The notes beneath the pieces are model-generated. The model ran no database searches, was not told where the DNA came from, and saw only the letters and a program-made list of their open reading frames with translations. Positions 23,195-32,663 of a stretch of DNA of 64,000 bases are shown one piece after another. Within the stretch, counting starts at the first letter, position 1. Every line of letters begins with the position of its first letter. The stretch is from contig JBAYMT010000001.1 of the NCBI GenBank assembly GCA_041663305.1, forward strand, positions 62,001-126,000. Reading direction: 5' to 3'. Both the position numbers and the translations under genes were made by a program. This DNA is from Minisyncoccus sp041663305 (lineage in GTDB: Bacteria; Patescibacteriota; Minisyncoccia; Minisyncoccales; Minisyncoccaceae).

Positions 23195-23373
23195 TTTATT
23201 AAAATTTGGCTGTGAGGTAAAACTTTCAAATTTTATTTTCTTCATACATAAATTTTCTGCTGAAAATTTATTTTAAATCGCCTCAGTCAGGCTCATTAGA
23301 TGAAGAAAATAATAATTTGCAAAGTTTTATTAAATTTTAATGTGCTAAGAAAAGAGGAAAAAGAAATAAGGAG

Positions 23374-23555
23374 AAACAAAAAACCACCCTTGCGGGTGAT
23401 TCTTAATCAAATCATTCCTGAATTGGGGGGTGAAACTTCGAGCATTCGGGCTTAAAGCTAAGAATTCTTTCGAGGAGTAACCCCGTCGAAACCGAGTTAT
23501 CCAGCACTAGAAGAGAACCCCTTCCCCCAATTCAAGAATTATTTGTGCTGTTTGC
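23374..23555 (-). ncRNA. Orphan structured RNA upstream of ruvB
   Basis: Minus strand promoter TTGACA (23585-23590, inside ruvB codons), a 17-base spacer and TATATT (23562-23567) predict a start near 23555. The 5' end pairs with the 3' part in a closing stem: TGAATTGGGGG with CCCCCAATTCA (23524-23534 with 23419-23429), extended outward by about nine further pairs with one mismatch. Inside are TTTCGA/TCGAAA and GCTTTAAGC hairpins. A GCAA tetraloop terminator (CACCC/GGGTG, 23385-23398, then TTTTTTG) ends it. All neighbouring genes are on the plus strand, so it is not a leader. The family is unknown. Confidence 0.6.
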
Positions 23556-23579
23556 CTTTAGAATATAACACACTTTAAA

Positions 23580-24575
23580 ATGTTTGTCAATAGCCTTGAT
23601 ATTGAGAATACTGACGAGTTTTCCGAGTCATTACGTCCCACGAAGTGGGATAATTATGTTGGACAAGAAAGGATAAAAAAGCATTTGAGAATAATGATAG
23701 GAGCTGCCAAACAAAGAAATGAAATGCCCGACCATATTCTTTTTTATGGACCGCCAGGGCTTGGGAAAACTACTCTTGCCAGCATAATTGCGCAGGAAGC
23801 AAATGCAAATATTAGAGCGACTTCTGGGCCGGTTATAGAAAAATCGGGAGACTTGGTTGCCCTGCTTACTAATCTGAACGAAGGAGATATATTATTTATA
23901 GACGAATGCCACAGGATAAATAGATTTGTGGAAGAATATCTCTATTCGGCAATGGAAGATTTTAAATTGAATCTCATTCTCGGAAAAGGACCGATGGCAA
24001 AAACAATCGATATCAACCTTCCCCACTTTACTCTTATAGGAGCAACCACAAGAGTTGATATGATATCTTCGCCTCTGCGAAGCCGTTTTGGTTCTATATT
24101 GCAGCTTAATTATTATAGCCATAGTGAAATAGAAAAAATAATTGAGAGATCATCAAGGATACTGAATATAGAATTAGATGAAGAAGCTAAATCTGAAATA
24201 GCCAAAAGATCGCGTTTTACTCCCAGGATAGCAAATAAACTATTAAAAAGAGTCCGTGATTTTTCACAATTTGAAAGCAAGGAAAAGCATATAACCAAGG
24301 AAATTGCGGCGAAAGCTTTGGACTTTCTTGAAGTGGATGATTTGGGATTAGAGCCGAGCGACCGAAGGATACTTGAAACTATAATTAAAAAATTCAATGG
24401 GGGCCCGGCTGGATTACAGGCATTGTCTGCATCTACATCGGAAGAAAAGAACGCAATTTTGGAAATATATGAACCTTACTTGATGCAAATGGGGCTTATC
24501 AAAAGAACTCATAAAGGAAGAAGCGCAACAAAGCTTGCATATAAGCATCTTAATATCGATTTTCCAGAGAAGTAA
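23580..24575 (+). CDS. ruvB: Holliday junction helicase RuvB
   Basis: 331 residues, usual length. AAA+ motor of branch migration. Walker A is GPPGLGKTT, Walker B reads FIDECHRINRFVEEYLYSAMEDF (family usually DEIHR), and sensor 1 is GATTR. The C-terminal winged helix includes GGPAGLQALSAS and EPYLMQMGLI, with the arginine of KRTHKGR. The ATG at 23580 overlaps the -35 box of the opposite-strand RNA. It leads a unit with the lamin-tail gene; yebC and ruvC follow. Confidence 0.95.
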   Translation: MFVNSLDIENTDEFSESLRPTKWDNYVGQERIKKHLRIMIGAAKQRNEMPDHILFYGPPGLGKTTLASIIAQEANANIRATSGPVIEKSGDLVALLTNLNEGDILFIDECHRINRFVEEYLYSAMEDFKLNLILGKGPMAKTIDINLPHFTLIGATTRVDMISSPLRSRFGSILQLNYYSHSEIEKIIERSSRILNIELDEEAKSEIAKRSRFTPRIANKLLKRVRDFSQFESKEKHITKEIAAKALDFLEVDDLGLEPSDRRILETIIKKFNGGPAGLQALSASTSEEKNAILEIYEPYLMQMGLIKRTHKGRSATKLAYKHLNIDFPEK

Positions 24576-24576
24576 G

Positions 24577-25248
24577 ATGAAGAAGATTGTTTTTTTGACT
24601 ATTTTCATTGCTTCCATCCCTTTCCTTGCGTTCGCTGGCGGAGAGGTTGTAATAAATGAAATAGCATGGATGGGACAAAAAGATTCATATAGTCGTGAAT
24701 GGATAGAGCTTTATAATACTACTGATAGCGATATCAATCTTTCGGGATGGAAACTAAAAATATCTAAAACAGAAGTTCCCCTAAAAGGAATGATTCCGAA
24801 AAACTCTTTTTATCTCCTAGAGCATAATAATGATAAGACTATTTTGGAAGAAAAAGCGGATCTGGTTTATAAAAAAGCTTTGAACAATAAAGGAGAATTG
24901 CTTGCACTTACTGATAAGAATAATGATGAGATCGATAAAGTTGATTGCTCAGATGGATGGTTTGCGGGAGACAATAAGACAAAACAAACAATGGAAAGAA
25001 TTGATAGTTTAAAAAACGGAAACGATAAAAAGAATTGGCAGAATAGTCAAAATGAAAATGGAACTCCAAAAATGAAAAATAGCGAAAAGGAAATTAAAGA
25101 TGCAGTAACAAAAAAAGAAACCAAAGAATTAATAAGCGATAGTGCTAAAGAAAATAACTTACCAATACCAACTGAGACATATTTTGTAGCTGGAATGGTA
25201 GCGGTTTTTTCGGCCGCTTGCGTTTTAGCGGTTAAAAGATTAGCCTAA
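24577..25248 (+). CDS. Secreted, membrane-anchored lamin-tail domain protein
   Basis: 223 residues from ATG 24577, one base after the ruvB stop. An upstream frame from 24535 lies inside ruvB and is rejected. Signal peptide MKKIVFLTIFIASIPFLAFAG; LTD domain (VVINEIAWMGQ, SREWIELYNTTDSDINLSGW, then YLLEHNNDKTI) at about 24-135; Lys/Asn-rich linker; C-terminal helix TYFVAGMVAVFSAACVLAV with a short basic end. LTD proteins on CPR cells are thought to sit on the surface, with unknown ligands. Confidence 0.85.
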   Translation: MKKIVFLTIFIASIPFLAFAGGEVVINEIAWMGQKDSYSREWIELYNTTDSDINLSGWKLKISKTEVPLKGMIPKNSFYLLEHNNDKTILEEKADLVYKKALNNKGELLALTDKNNDEIDKVDCSDGWFAGDNKTKQTMERIDSLKNGNDKKNWQNSQNENGTPKMKNSEKEIKDAVTKKETKELISDSAKENNLPIPTETYFVAGMVAVFSAACVLAVKRLA

Positions 25249-25255
25249 AAGAATA

Positions 25256-25284
25256 TTGAAATTTTAAATTGTTCGGTGTATTAT
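25256..25284 (+). promoter_or_regulatory. Promoter of yebC-ruvC
   Basis: -35 TTGAAA (25256-25261), a 17-base spacer and -10 TATTAT (25279-25284), about 30 bases before the yebC ATG. Confidence 0.55.
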
Positions 25285-25314
25285 CAAGGCAAATAATTCT
25301 TAAAGAAATAAATT

Positions 25315-26031
25315 ATGAGCGGACATTCCCATTGGAGCACAATCAAATATAAAAAAGAAGTGATGGATTCGAAAAGAAGCAAGGTCTTTTCGAAGTTGGC
25401 CAAAGAAATCACCATTGCTGCCAGAGATGGAGGGTCGGATATGACTTTTAATCCGCGTCTCCGTACTGTTGTTGATAAGGCAAGAGATGCTAATATGCCC
25501 GCCGATAACATTGATAAAGCGATTAAAAAGGGTGCTGGAGAGCTTGAAGGCTGCGTATATGAGGAATTTAGCATTGAAGCTTATGGGCCCGATGGAACGG
25601 CCCTTATAATCGATGGCATTACGGATAAAAAAACGAGATCGCTTGGTGAAATAAAGATTATTTTAAACCAAAAAGGAGGAAAAATGGTTGATGGCGGAGG
25701 AATAAAATGGATGTTTGACAGGAAAGGAGTGATTTTGATTGAAAAAAACGTAAAGAGCAAGGAAGACTTGGAGATACTTGCCATAGAATCGGGCGCCGAT
25801 AATTTTGATTTTGATGATGAATATATGAATGTATATACCAAGCCGGATGAACTCGACAAGGTAAGAGGTTTTTTCATGGACAATGGAATCAAGCCAAAAG
25901 AAGCGAATTTAGAATGGGTGGCAAAAGAGCCAATGGAAGGAACTCCGGAAACACAGGAAAAATTCCAAAAATTGTATGAAGCTCTTGATGATCATGATGA
26001 TGTGCAAAATATTTATACAAATTTACAATAA
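25315..26031 (+). CDS. yebC: YebC/TACO1-family protein
   Basis: 238 residues, full length. The N-terminal MSGHSHWSTIKYKKEVMDSKR signature, FNPRLRTVVDKARDANMPADNIDKAIKKG and the GPDGTALIIDGITDKKTR stretch are diagnostic. Family members act as transcriptional regulators or as translation factors that relieve ribosome stalling at proline runs. Linked to ruvC by two bases, as in many bacteria. Confidence 0.95.
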   Translation: MSGHSHWSTIKYKKEVMDSKRSKVFSKLAKEITIAARDGGSDMTFNPRLRTVVDKARDANMPADNIDKAIKKGAGELEGCVYEEFSIEAYGPDGTALIIDGITDKKTRSLGEIKIILNQKGGKMVDGGGIKWMFDRKGVILIEKNVKSKEDLEILAIESGADNFDFDDEYMNVYTKPDELDKVRGFFMDNGIKPKEANLEWVAKEPMEGTPETQEKFQKLYEALDDHDDVQNIYTNLQ

Positions 26032-26033
26032 AT

Positions 26034-26522
26034 ATGATCATATTAGGGGTTGATCCCGGAACAGCCACAACAGGTTTTGGAATAATAAACTACACTCAAA
26101 CAGCTCAAAAACAATTGAGCTGTTTAAAATATGGAACGATAAATACTCCCGCCGGAATGGATACTGCCGAAAGGTTATGCATGCTAAATGATGAATTATC
26201 AAGAATAATATCCGAATTCAAGCCGGGAATGGTTGCAGTTGAAAGCTTGTATTTTTTTAAGAATGTAAAAACAGTTATGCCCGTAAGCCAAGCCCGAGGG
26301 GTAATACTGATGACAATCCAAAAAAAGAAAATTCCGATAGTCGAATACACTCCTTTGCAAGCAAAAACAGCCGTTACCGGATACGGCAGAGCTACCAAAA
26401 ACCAAGTACAGCAAATGGTAAAAAATTTGCTGGACCTAGAAAAAATTCCAAAACCAGACGATGCTGCCGATGCACTAGCCCTTGCAATATGTTGCGCGAA
26501 TCATACAAGATTCAAGATCTAG
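26034..26522 (+). CDS. ruvC: Holliday junction resolvase RuvC
   Basis: 162 residues. The catalytic acidic residues are in GVDPGTATTG (D7), AVESLYFFKNV (E) and PDDAADALALA (paired D). The nuclease resolves junctions moved by RuvAB. The product overlaps no other gene and is followed by a heptamer repeat and a terminator. RuvA and RuvB are encoded elsewhere in the window, so the three genes are not in one operon. Confidence 0.95.
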   Translation: MIILGVDPGTATTGFGIINYTQTAQKQLSCLKYGTINTPAGMDTAERLCMLNDELSRIISEFKPGMVAVESLYFFKNVKTVMPVSQARGVILMTIQKKKIPIVEYTPLQAKTAVTGYGRATKNQVQQMVKNLLDLEKIPKPDDAADALALAICCANHTRFKI

Positions 26523-26526
26523 AAAA

Positions 26527-26555
26527 TTAGTAATTAGTAAATAGTAATTAGTACA
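26527..26555. repeat. Heptamer array, short remnant
   Basis: Four consecutive units of the TAGTAAT type (TTAGTAATTAGTAAATAG...), directly after ruvC. Confidence 0.5.
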
Positions 26556-26560
26556 ATGAA

Positions 26561-26590
26561 AAAACACGGAATAATCCGTGTTTTTGTTTT
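26561..26590. terminator. Bidirectional terminator between ruvC and tyrS
   Basis: AAAACACGGA-ATAA-TCCGTGTTTT stem with T tails on both strands. It overlaps the very end of tyrS. Confidence 0.85.
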
Positions 26591-27797
26591 ATATGATTTT
26601 TTTGAAAAATCTTTTTCCTGACTGGATAATCATTCCCTTTTCTACTTTTACCGATTCTTGCCAGTCGGTTTTTATTTCGGTGTTTCCATTGTTTATTATT
26701 TTTATTCCTCCTTGTTCTATCACTCTTCTTGCTTCGCCCTTTGATTTGAACAATCCTGCCTTGATTAATAATTCTAAAATATTGATTTCGGTATCAGTTA
26801 TAACAATTTCCTCTATTTTCTCAGGAAGTTCTTTTTCTTCAAATTGGCTTTCCCATTCCTTTTCAGCGCCTTCAGCCACTTCTTTTGGGTGGAAGTTTTC
26901 AATAATGGCTTTTGCTAAGATTTTTTTGATTTCTTTAGGATTTACTTCCTTACTGTTTAATTGTTTTTGATATCCGTTTATTTCTTCCATTGGTAATCTG
27001 GTGCAGCAGGTAAAGTAATCCATAATCAATTCATCGCGAAGAGCCATAAGTTTTCCAAACATATCATTCGGTTCGTCTAAAATATTGATTACATTTCCCC
27101 AGCTGGTAGACATTTTTCTGCCGTCAAGCCCATAAATCATCTTGAAGGTCATAACATCTTGCGGCTCTTGATTGTACATTCTTTGCAAATCCCTTCCAGC
27201 CTTAAGATTGAATAATTGGTCAAACCCTCCGAGTTCGACATCAGATTTTATTTTAACGGAGTCATATCCTTGCAATATTGGATATAATAATTCGTGCAGT
27301 CCGATTTCTTTTCCTTCTTCCCATCTTTCTTTAAAGTTTCTTCTTTGAATCATTTGCTGGGCAGTGAAATCCATAGAAATTTTCAAAATTTCTTCCAATT
27401 TCATTTCACCAAACCATTCTTTATTGTAATGCATTTCAATTTCGTCTAGTTTCAATATTTTTCCGATTTGAGAAAGATAATCTTTAAGGTTTTCTTCTAT
27501 TTTTTCTTGGCTGATAACCGGACGCCTAGAATCCTTATCCGAAGCATCACCCACAAGAGCGGTAAAATTGCCGATAATCAAAACTATTTTGTGTCCTAAT
27601 TTTTGAAAATCCCTAAGCTTAAACAAAACAGTTGCTCGGCCAAGATGGATTTTTGGTCCTGTGGGATCTATTCCAAATTTTATACGCAATTGCTTTCCGG
27701 AAAGGAGCGCGTTTCTCAGGTGGTCTTTGTCGATAATATCTTCGGTTCCCCTGCTCAAAAGTTCGTCTATTTTCTTTGGATCTGTATCTATTTTCAT
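26589..27797 (-). CDS. tyrS: Tyrosyl-tRNA synthetase
   Basis: 402 residues. The class I signatures are HLGR (in DPTGPKIHLGRATVL) and KMSTS (GLDGRKMSTSWGN). The tyrosine-binding region QGYDSV and GGFDQLFNLKAGRDLQ are conserved. A C-terminal S4-like RNA-binding domain (LLIKAGLFKSKGEARRVIEQGGI) completes the protein. The second histidine of the HIGH motif is an arginine. It is a single gene, convergent with ruvC. Confidence 0.95.
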   Translation of the reverse strand: MKIDTDPKKIDELLSRGTEDIIDKDHLRNALLSGKQLRIKFGIDPTGPKIHLGRATVLFKLRDFQKLGHKIVLIIGNFTALVGDASDKDSRRPVISQEKIEENLKDYLSQIGKILKLDEIEMHYNKEWFGEMKLEEILKISMDFTAQQMIQRRNFKERWEEGKEIGLHELLYPILQGYDSVKIKSDVELGGFDQLFNLKAGRDLQRMYNQEPQDVMTFKMIYGLDGRKMSTSWGNVINILDEPNDMFGKLMALRDELIMDYFTCCTRLPMEEINGYQKQLNSKEVNPKEIKKILAKAIIENFHPKEVAEGAEKEWESQFEEKELPEKIEEIVITDTEINILELLIKAGLFKSKGEARRVIEQGGIKIINNGNTEIKTDWQESVKVEKGMIIQSGKRFFKKII

Positions 27798-27910
27798 ATT
27801 GATTAAGAAGTTAAAATCTTATGCTTATATTAAAGGGAAATCGAAAAAATAACAAGTTTTAACGGATTAACAAATGGAGGCAAATGTGATAGTATTTAGA
27901 TATTAAAATT

Positions 27911-30052
27911 ATGAAAAACAATATTGAAAAAATCAAAATAAAAGTCCGTCAAGGGACAAATAACTTTTTTAAGAAAAAAGAAAAGCATATCGAAGAAGAG
28001 CCATTTTACGAAAACGATAAAAAAATTGCTTTTCCCGTAGTTCCTAAAAAGAGGAAAAAGAAGAAAAATTGGATATTCCGTATAATAAGCGGTCTTTTTT
28101 TGTTGTTTGTTTTGTGCATATTGCTGGGAATTATTGGATTTTTCTATATGACAAAAGATCTTCCCAGGCCAAAAGATTTTACCGATACTGAATTCAACCA
28201 ATCAACAAAAATATACGATTATAAGGGAGAAGTATTATTATCAAGTGTGTATGGAGAAGAAAAAAGGACCTATGTCCCCTTGTCAAAAATACCAAAAATG
28301 ATGCAGAAGGCTGTAATTGCCACTGAAGATGCTAATTTTTATGAGCATCATGGATTTGATATCAAAGCAATGTTTAGGGCGATAAGAGCCGACTTTATTA
28401 CCAGATCAGCAAATCAGGGAGCATCAACTATCACCCAGCAATTGATTCGAGCGACATTCTTATCGGCTGAAAAAACAATTACTAGAAAAGTGAAAGAAAT
28501 ATTGCTTGCAACCGAACTTGATCGAAAATATTCAAAAGACCAAATACTTGAATGGTATTTAAACAAAGTCCCTTTTGGGGTGAATCTTTATGGGGTGGAA
28601 GAAACTTCTCTTACATATTTTGAAAAGCCCGCTCAAGATCTGAATTTGGCTGAATGTGCCCTGCTTGCTGCCTCTATACAATCCCCTAGCTATTATTCCC
28701 CTTATGGATCGCACATGACCGATTTGCTTGATAGAAAAAATTATGTGTTAAAGAGAATGGAAGAGGAAGGATATATTACCAGCAAGGAAAGAGAGGAAGC
28801 CGAAAAACAGGAATTCAAATTTGCAAAAGTGCAAAAAAATGTTGCATATCACTTTGTGGAATACGTAAAAAGCCTTCTTGCTGATAAATATGGGCCTGAC
28901 GCGCTTGAAACAGAGGGGTTAAAAATATACACAACTCTTGATTGGGATATGCAAAAAGCTGCAGAACAAATAGTAAAAGATGGCGTAGCGCAAAACAGAA
29001 AATCGTATGGAGCTTATAATGCTGCAATGGTGATTATGGATCCAAAAACAGGAGAAATAAGAGCGCTTGTTGGATCGGCTAATCCATTTGAAGATTCCCT
29101 GCCTGCGGGTTGCACCCCTGGAAAAAATTGTCGGTTTGAACCTTGGATGAATATTCCAGTCCAGTCTGAAAGACAGCCCGGTTCGTCGTTCAAACCAATA
29201 GTGTATGCGCAAGCTTTTGAAAAAGGCGCTACTGACCAAACAATAGTGGTTGATGAGCCAACTGATTTTGGAGGAGGATACAGGCCAAACAACTTTGATA
29301 TGTCGTTTAGAGGGGCAATAACAATGCGAAGCGCTTTAGCGCAATCGCTTAACATACCAGCTGTTAAAACTTTGAGGGATTATGCAGGGCTTCAAGACAC
29401 GATAGATCTTGCTAAAAAAATGGGCATCTCCACATTAACAAGAGGGGCAAGTTTTTATGGATTGCCTTTTGCTCTTGGAGGAGCCGATGTGAAAATGGTA
29501 GATATGGCTAGCGCTTTTAGCACCTTTGCAAATGGAGGATATGCAATTCCGTCGTCGGCGATTATAAAAATTGTTAATGCAAAAGGCGAAGTCATATATA
29601 AAAACGATAAGACTCCTCGAAAAATCTTAAGCGAAAATACCTGCAATATGATAACAAGCATATTGTCGGATAATTCCGCTAGAGCTCCGATGTTTGGAGA
29701 AAATTCGGTATTGAGATTTGATGATTACAGGGTTTCAGTAAAAACTGGAACAACTCAGGATAGTATTGATGGATGGACCATTGGGTATACTTCTGATGCA
29801 GTAGTGGTTGTATGGGCAGGAAACAATGACAGAACTCCGATCAAAGGCGCTATTGGTGAAATGACCGCCGCTCCGATGTGGCGAAAAGCTATTGAAAAAA
29901 GCATCCAAATCTTCGGAACAAAACCTATATATACCGAGGAGGAAAACCCTTGGGATGGAATGAATGAAGAAGAAAAAAGCACTAAAATAAGAGAACTGTT
30001 AGAAGAGTTGCAAAAAAAGCAAACCGAACAAACACCTACTCCAGCACAATAG
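27911..30052 (+). CDS. Class A penicillin-binding protein (PBP1A-like)
   Basis: 713 residues. A basic cytoplasmic N-terminus with KKRKKKKNWIFR precedes a membrane helix (about 54-78). The GT51 domain has ATEDANFYEHHGFD and QGASTITQQL. The transpeptidase has SxxK in PGSSFKP, SxN in SLN and KTG in VSVKTGTT. It polymerises and cross-links glycan strands outside the inner membrane, working with MltG. The C-terminus is a Glu/Gln/Pro-rich tail. An upstream -10-like TAGTAT lies about 15 bases before the ATG. Confidence 0.95.
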   Translation: MKNNIEKIKIKVRQGTNNFFKKKEKHIEEEPFYENDKKIAFPVVPKKRKKKKNWIFRIISGLFLLFVLCILLGIIGFFYMTKDLPRPKDFTDTEFNQSTKIYDYKGEVLLSSVYGEEKRTYVPLSKIPKMMQKAVIATEDANFYEHHGFDIKAMFRAIRADFITRSANQGASTITQQLIRATFLSAEKTITRKVKEILLATELDRKYSKDQILEWYLNKVPFGVNLYGVEETSLTYFEKPAQDLNLAECALLAASIQSPSYYSPYGSHMTDLLDRKNYVLKRMEEEGYITSKEREEAEKQEFKFAKVQKNVAYHFVEYVKSLLADKYGPDALETEGLKIYTTLDWDMQKAAEQIVKDGVAQNRKSYGAYNAAMVIMDPKTGEIRALVGSANPFEDSLPAGCTPGKNCRFEPWMNIPVQSERQPGSSFKPIVYAQAFEKGATDQTIVVDEPTDFGGGYRPNNFDMSFRGAITMRSALAQSLNIPAVKTLRDYAGLQDTIDLAKKMGISTLTRGASFYGLPFALGGADVKMVDMASAFSTFANGGYAIPSSAIIKIVNAKGEVIYKNDKTPRKILSENTCNMITSILSDNSARAPMFGENSVLRFDDYRVSVKTGTTQDSIDGWTIGYTSDAVVVVWAGNNDRTPIKGAIGEMTAAPMWRKAIEKSIQIFGTKPIYTEEENPWDGMNEEEKSTKIRELLEELQKKQTEQTPTPAQ

Positions 30053-30113
30053 TATTAATCTCTAATTATCAACTGCATCTGGTTTGCTGCTTGTTAATAA
30101 GCTTGATATAAAA

Positions 30114-30135
30114 AAACGCCTTACGGCGTTTTTAT
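30114..30135. terminator. Bidirectional terminator between the PBP gene and the atp operon
   Basis: AAACGCC-TTAC-GGCGTTT stem with flanking A and T runs; it ends transcription from both sides. Confidence 0.85.
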
Positions 30136-30137
30136 TT

Positions 30138-30383
30138 TTATTCGCTGCAACCTCTTAAAAGGATACTTGCTTGATTGTTGTGAATTTCTATAACCCCTTG
30201 TTCGTTTTTAAAAACTCTTTCGCCCTTTTCTTCCTTTATAATTATCTTCCCTTCTTTAACCATGGAAATAAGCGCTGTATGGTGCGACAAAACCCCGATA
30301 TTGCCTGCAAAAGTAGGAATATTTACATTTTCGCTGTCTCCTTCGTATATTACTTTTTCCGGGGTTGCAATGCTCAATTTCAT
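30138..30383 (-). CDS. atpC: ATP synthase epsilon subunit, N-terminal domain only
   Basis: 81 residues. The N-terminal beta-sandwich is complete (MKLSIATPEKVIYEGDSENV, then NIGVLSHHTALISMV), but the usual C-terminal pair of helices, which inhibits ATP hydrolysis in other bacteria, is absent because the frame stops after ASILLRGCSE. It is the last gene of the atp operon, two bases after atpD. Confidence 0.9.
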   Translation of the reverse strand: MKLSIATPEKVIYEGDSENVNIPTFAGNIGVLSHHTALISMVKEGKIIIKEEKGERVFKNEQGVIEIHNNQASILLRGCSE

Positions 30384-30385
30384 AG

Positions 30386-31762
30386 TTATTTATTTTCTTC
30401 AAAAGATTTTATTACTTCATCAATAGTTCCTTTCATAAAGAAATTTGATTCTGGAATATGATCCAGTTCACCGGAAATAATCTTTCCAAAACCGTCGATA
30501 GTTTCTTCGATTTTTACATATTTTCCGGCAATACCGGTAAATACTTCTCCCACAAAAAATGGCTGAGATAAATATTTTTGGATTTTTCTAGCTCTGTTTA
30601 CGACTATCTTATCTTCCTCTGCCAATTCTTCAATACCAAGAATAGCGATAATATCTTGCAGTTCTTTATACCTCTGAAGGATTTTCTTTACACCAGCCGA
30701 AACTTCATAGTGTTTATCTCCAACAATTCTTGGATTTAGTAGTGACGAGGTAGATTCTAGCGGTTCAACAGCAGGGTATATACCCAGAGATGCAATCGCA
30801 CGGGACAAAACCAAAGATGAATCAAGATGAGAGAAAGTTGCGACAACGGCTGGATCGGTTAAGTCGTCTGCCGGAACATAAATAGCTTGGACCGAAGTAA
30901 TGGAACCGTCTTCAGTTGAGGCAATTCTTTCCTGAAGAGCGCCCATTTCTGAAGTCAATGTAGGCTGATAACCTGTTTGAGATGGGATTCTTCCAAGCAA
31001 TGCCGATACTTCTGAACCAGCTAAAACAAAACGGAAAATATTATCCATGAATAATAAGACATCTTTCTTTTCTTTGTCCCTAAAATATTCAGCAACAGTT
31101 AAGGCTGTTAGAGGCATTCTAAATCTTACACCCGGAGATTCGTTCATCTGACCAAAAACAAGGCAAGTATTTCCGATGGTTTTTGAGTCTGTCATATCTC
31201 GGTAAATATCATTTCCTTCTCTTGATCTTTCTCCAATTCCCGCAAAAACAGAATATCCTTGATGGAATTTTGCAATATTAGTAATAAGTTCTTGGATCAA
31301 AACAGTTTTTCCTACTCCAGCACCTCCAAAAAGTCCCACCTTTCCTCCTTTTGGCAAGGGACATAACAAATCAATCGCTTTAATTCCAGTTTCAAGAATT
31401 TCAACATCTGATTTTTGTTGTTTTAAACTAGGACCTTTTCTGTGAATGGAAATAGGCTCTCCTTCTTTGATGTCTCCTTTTAGATCAATTGGGTCTCCCA
31501 AAACATTTATAATTCTGCCAAGGACGTTTTTACCAACTTTAACCATAATTGGCTTTCCAGTGTCTTTTACTTCGTCTCCTCTTTCTAATCCTTCGCTCGG
31601 TCCCATTGCAAGGCATCTTACTTTTCCTTCTCCAAGTTCCTGTTCCACCTCTAGCGTGAGGTCTCTTTTAGTAACTGTTAAGGCATTATATAATGCGGGA
31701 ATTTTTCCTTCTTCAAATTCCACATCCACTACCGGACCAATGACTTGTATTATTTTTGCCAT
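30386..31762 (-). CDS. atpD: ATP synthase beta subunit
   Basis: 458 residues, catalytic F1 subunit. Walker A is GGAGVGKT, followed by the catalytic glutamate region GERSREGNDIY; Walker B is VLLFMDNIFRF; LGRIPSQTGYQPTL and the C-terminal SQPFFVGEVFTG are conserved. It lies between atpG and atpC in the standard order. Confidence 0.97.
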   Translation of the reverse strand: MAKIIQVIGPVVDVEFEEGKIPALYNALTVTKRDLTLEVEQELGEGKVRCLAMGPSEGLERGDEVKDTGKPIMVKVGKNVLGRIINVLGDPIDLKGDIKEGEPISIHRKGPSLKQQKSDVEILETGIKAIDLLCPLPKGGKVGLFGGAGVGKTVLIQELITNIAKFHQGYSVFAGIGERSREGNDIYRDMTDSKTIGNTCLVFGQMNESPGVRFRMPLTALTVAEYFRDKEKKDVLLFMDNIFRFVLAGSEVSALLGRIPSQTGYQPTLTSEMGALQERIASTEDGSITSVQAIYVPADDLTDPAVVATFSHLDSSLVLSRAIASLGIYPAVEPLESTSSLLNPRIVGDKHYEVSAGVKKILQRYKELQDIIAILGIEELAEEDKIVVNRARKIQKYLSQPFFVGEVFTGIAGKYVKIEETIDGFGKIISGELDHIPESNFFMKGTIDEVIKSFEENK

Positions 31763-31787
31763 ATGTTTTTATTATTCTTAAATCAAA

Positions 31788-32663
31788 TTAACTCATTGCT
31801 TCTGCGGTTGATGAAATCTCACATACCTCAGAAGTAATTTTTGTTTGTCTGGCCTTATTGTATTCAAGGCGAAGATTCTCTAATAAACCTTTTGCATTAT
31901 CCGATGCATTTCTCATTGCCATCATTCTTGCTGAATGTTCTGATGTATTTGCCGAAAGAATAAACTGATAGATCAGGTACTCTACCAATACTGGAACAAG
32001 TCCGTCTAAAATTGATTCTGTTGATGGCTCTAACAGATAATCCGGTTCCTCGATATCATTTTTGTATTCATCTTTCAGAAAGTTATCCACTGTTTCTATG
32101 CTTAGCGGCAACAATTGTATCTTAGTAGGCTTCTGGACAAAAGATGATTGGAAATGAGTATAAAATAGATATACTTTCTGATATTTATTCTTGATATAAG
32201 AATCAATAATCAAGTCTGATATTTCCTTTGTTTCTCCAAATTCCCAATAATCTCCCACTCCAGAAAACTGATGTTTTGTGCCTTCTTTTTTGTAGTGTTC
32301 AATGGCTCTTTTTCCTATTGCAAAAATATCAACCTTTCCTTCTTTCTTTATTTCCGGCAGTGCATTGTCGGCAATCTTAAAAATATTCGAATTAAAGGTT
32401 CCACAAAAGCCCCTATCGGAAGCGACTACACAAAATAAGATGTTTTCAACTTTTTTCTGTTCTAAAAAAACTGATTTCTTTTCCTTCAAGGATTTGTACA
32501 TCTTTTTGATGATCCTAGCCATTTCTTGAGAGAACGGTTTTGACTGGAGAAATCTTTTTTGTGTCTTTTTCATTTTTAAAGCCGAGAAAGTTTCCAATGC
32601 GCCAGTGAGCTCCGAAATGTTCTTGACCGAGCCTATTTTATTTTTGACTTCCTTTAATTCCAT
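31788..32663 (-). CDS. atpG: ATP synthase gamma subunit
   Basis: 291 residues. The rotor shaft subunit has paired terminal helices (KNKIGSVKNISELTGALETFSALKMKK and SEHSARMMAMRNASDNAKGLLENLRLEYNKARQTKIT...EA) and the central DRGFCGTFN strand. Its start codon overlaps the 3' end of atpA by 26 bases. Confidence 0.95.
   Translation of the reverse strand: MELKEVKNKIGSVKNISELTGALETFSALKMKKTQKRFLQSKPFSQEMARIIKKMYKSLKEKKSVFLEQKKVENILFCVVASDRGFCGTFNSNIFKIADNALPEIKKEGKVDIFAIGKRAIEHYKKEGTKHQFSGVGDYWEFGETKEISDLIIDSYIKNKYQKVYLFYTHFQSSFVQKPTKIQLLPLSIETVDNFLKDEYKNDIEEPDYLLEPSTESILDGLVPVLVEYLIYQFILSANTSEHSARMMAMRNASDNAKGLLENLRLEYNKARQTKITSEVCEISSTAEAMS

Noticed and set aside
23461..23500. GGTTTCGACGGGG on the minus strand resembles the tmRNA 5' signature
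   Set aside because: The real tmRNA is at 7534-7884 with acceptor stem and tag; here there is no acceptor pairing or tag frame, so the likeness is short and by chance.
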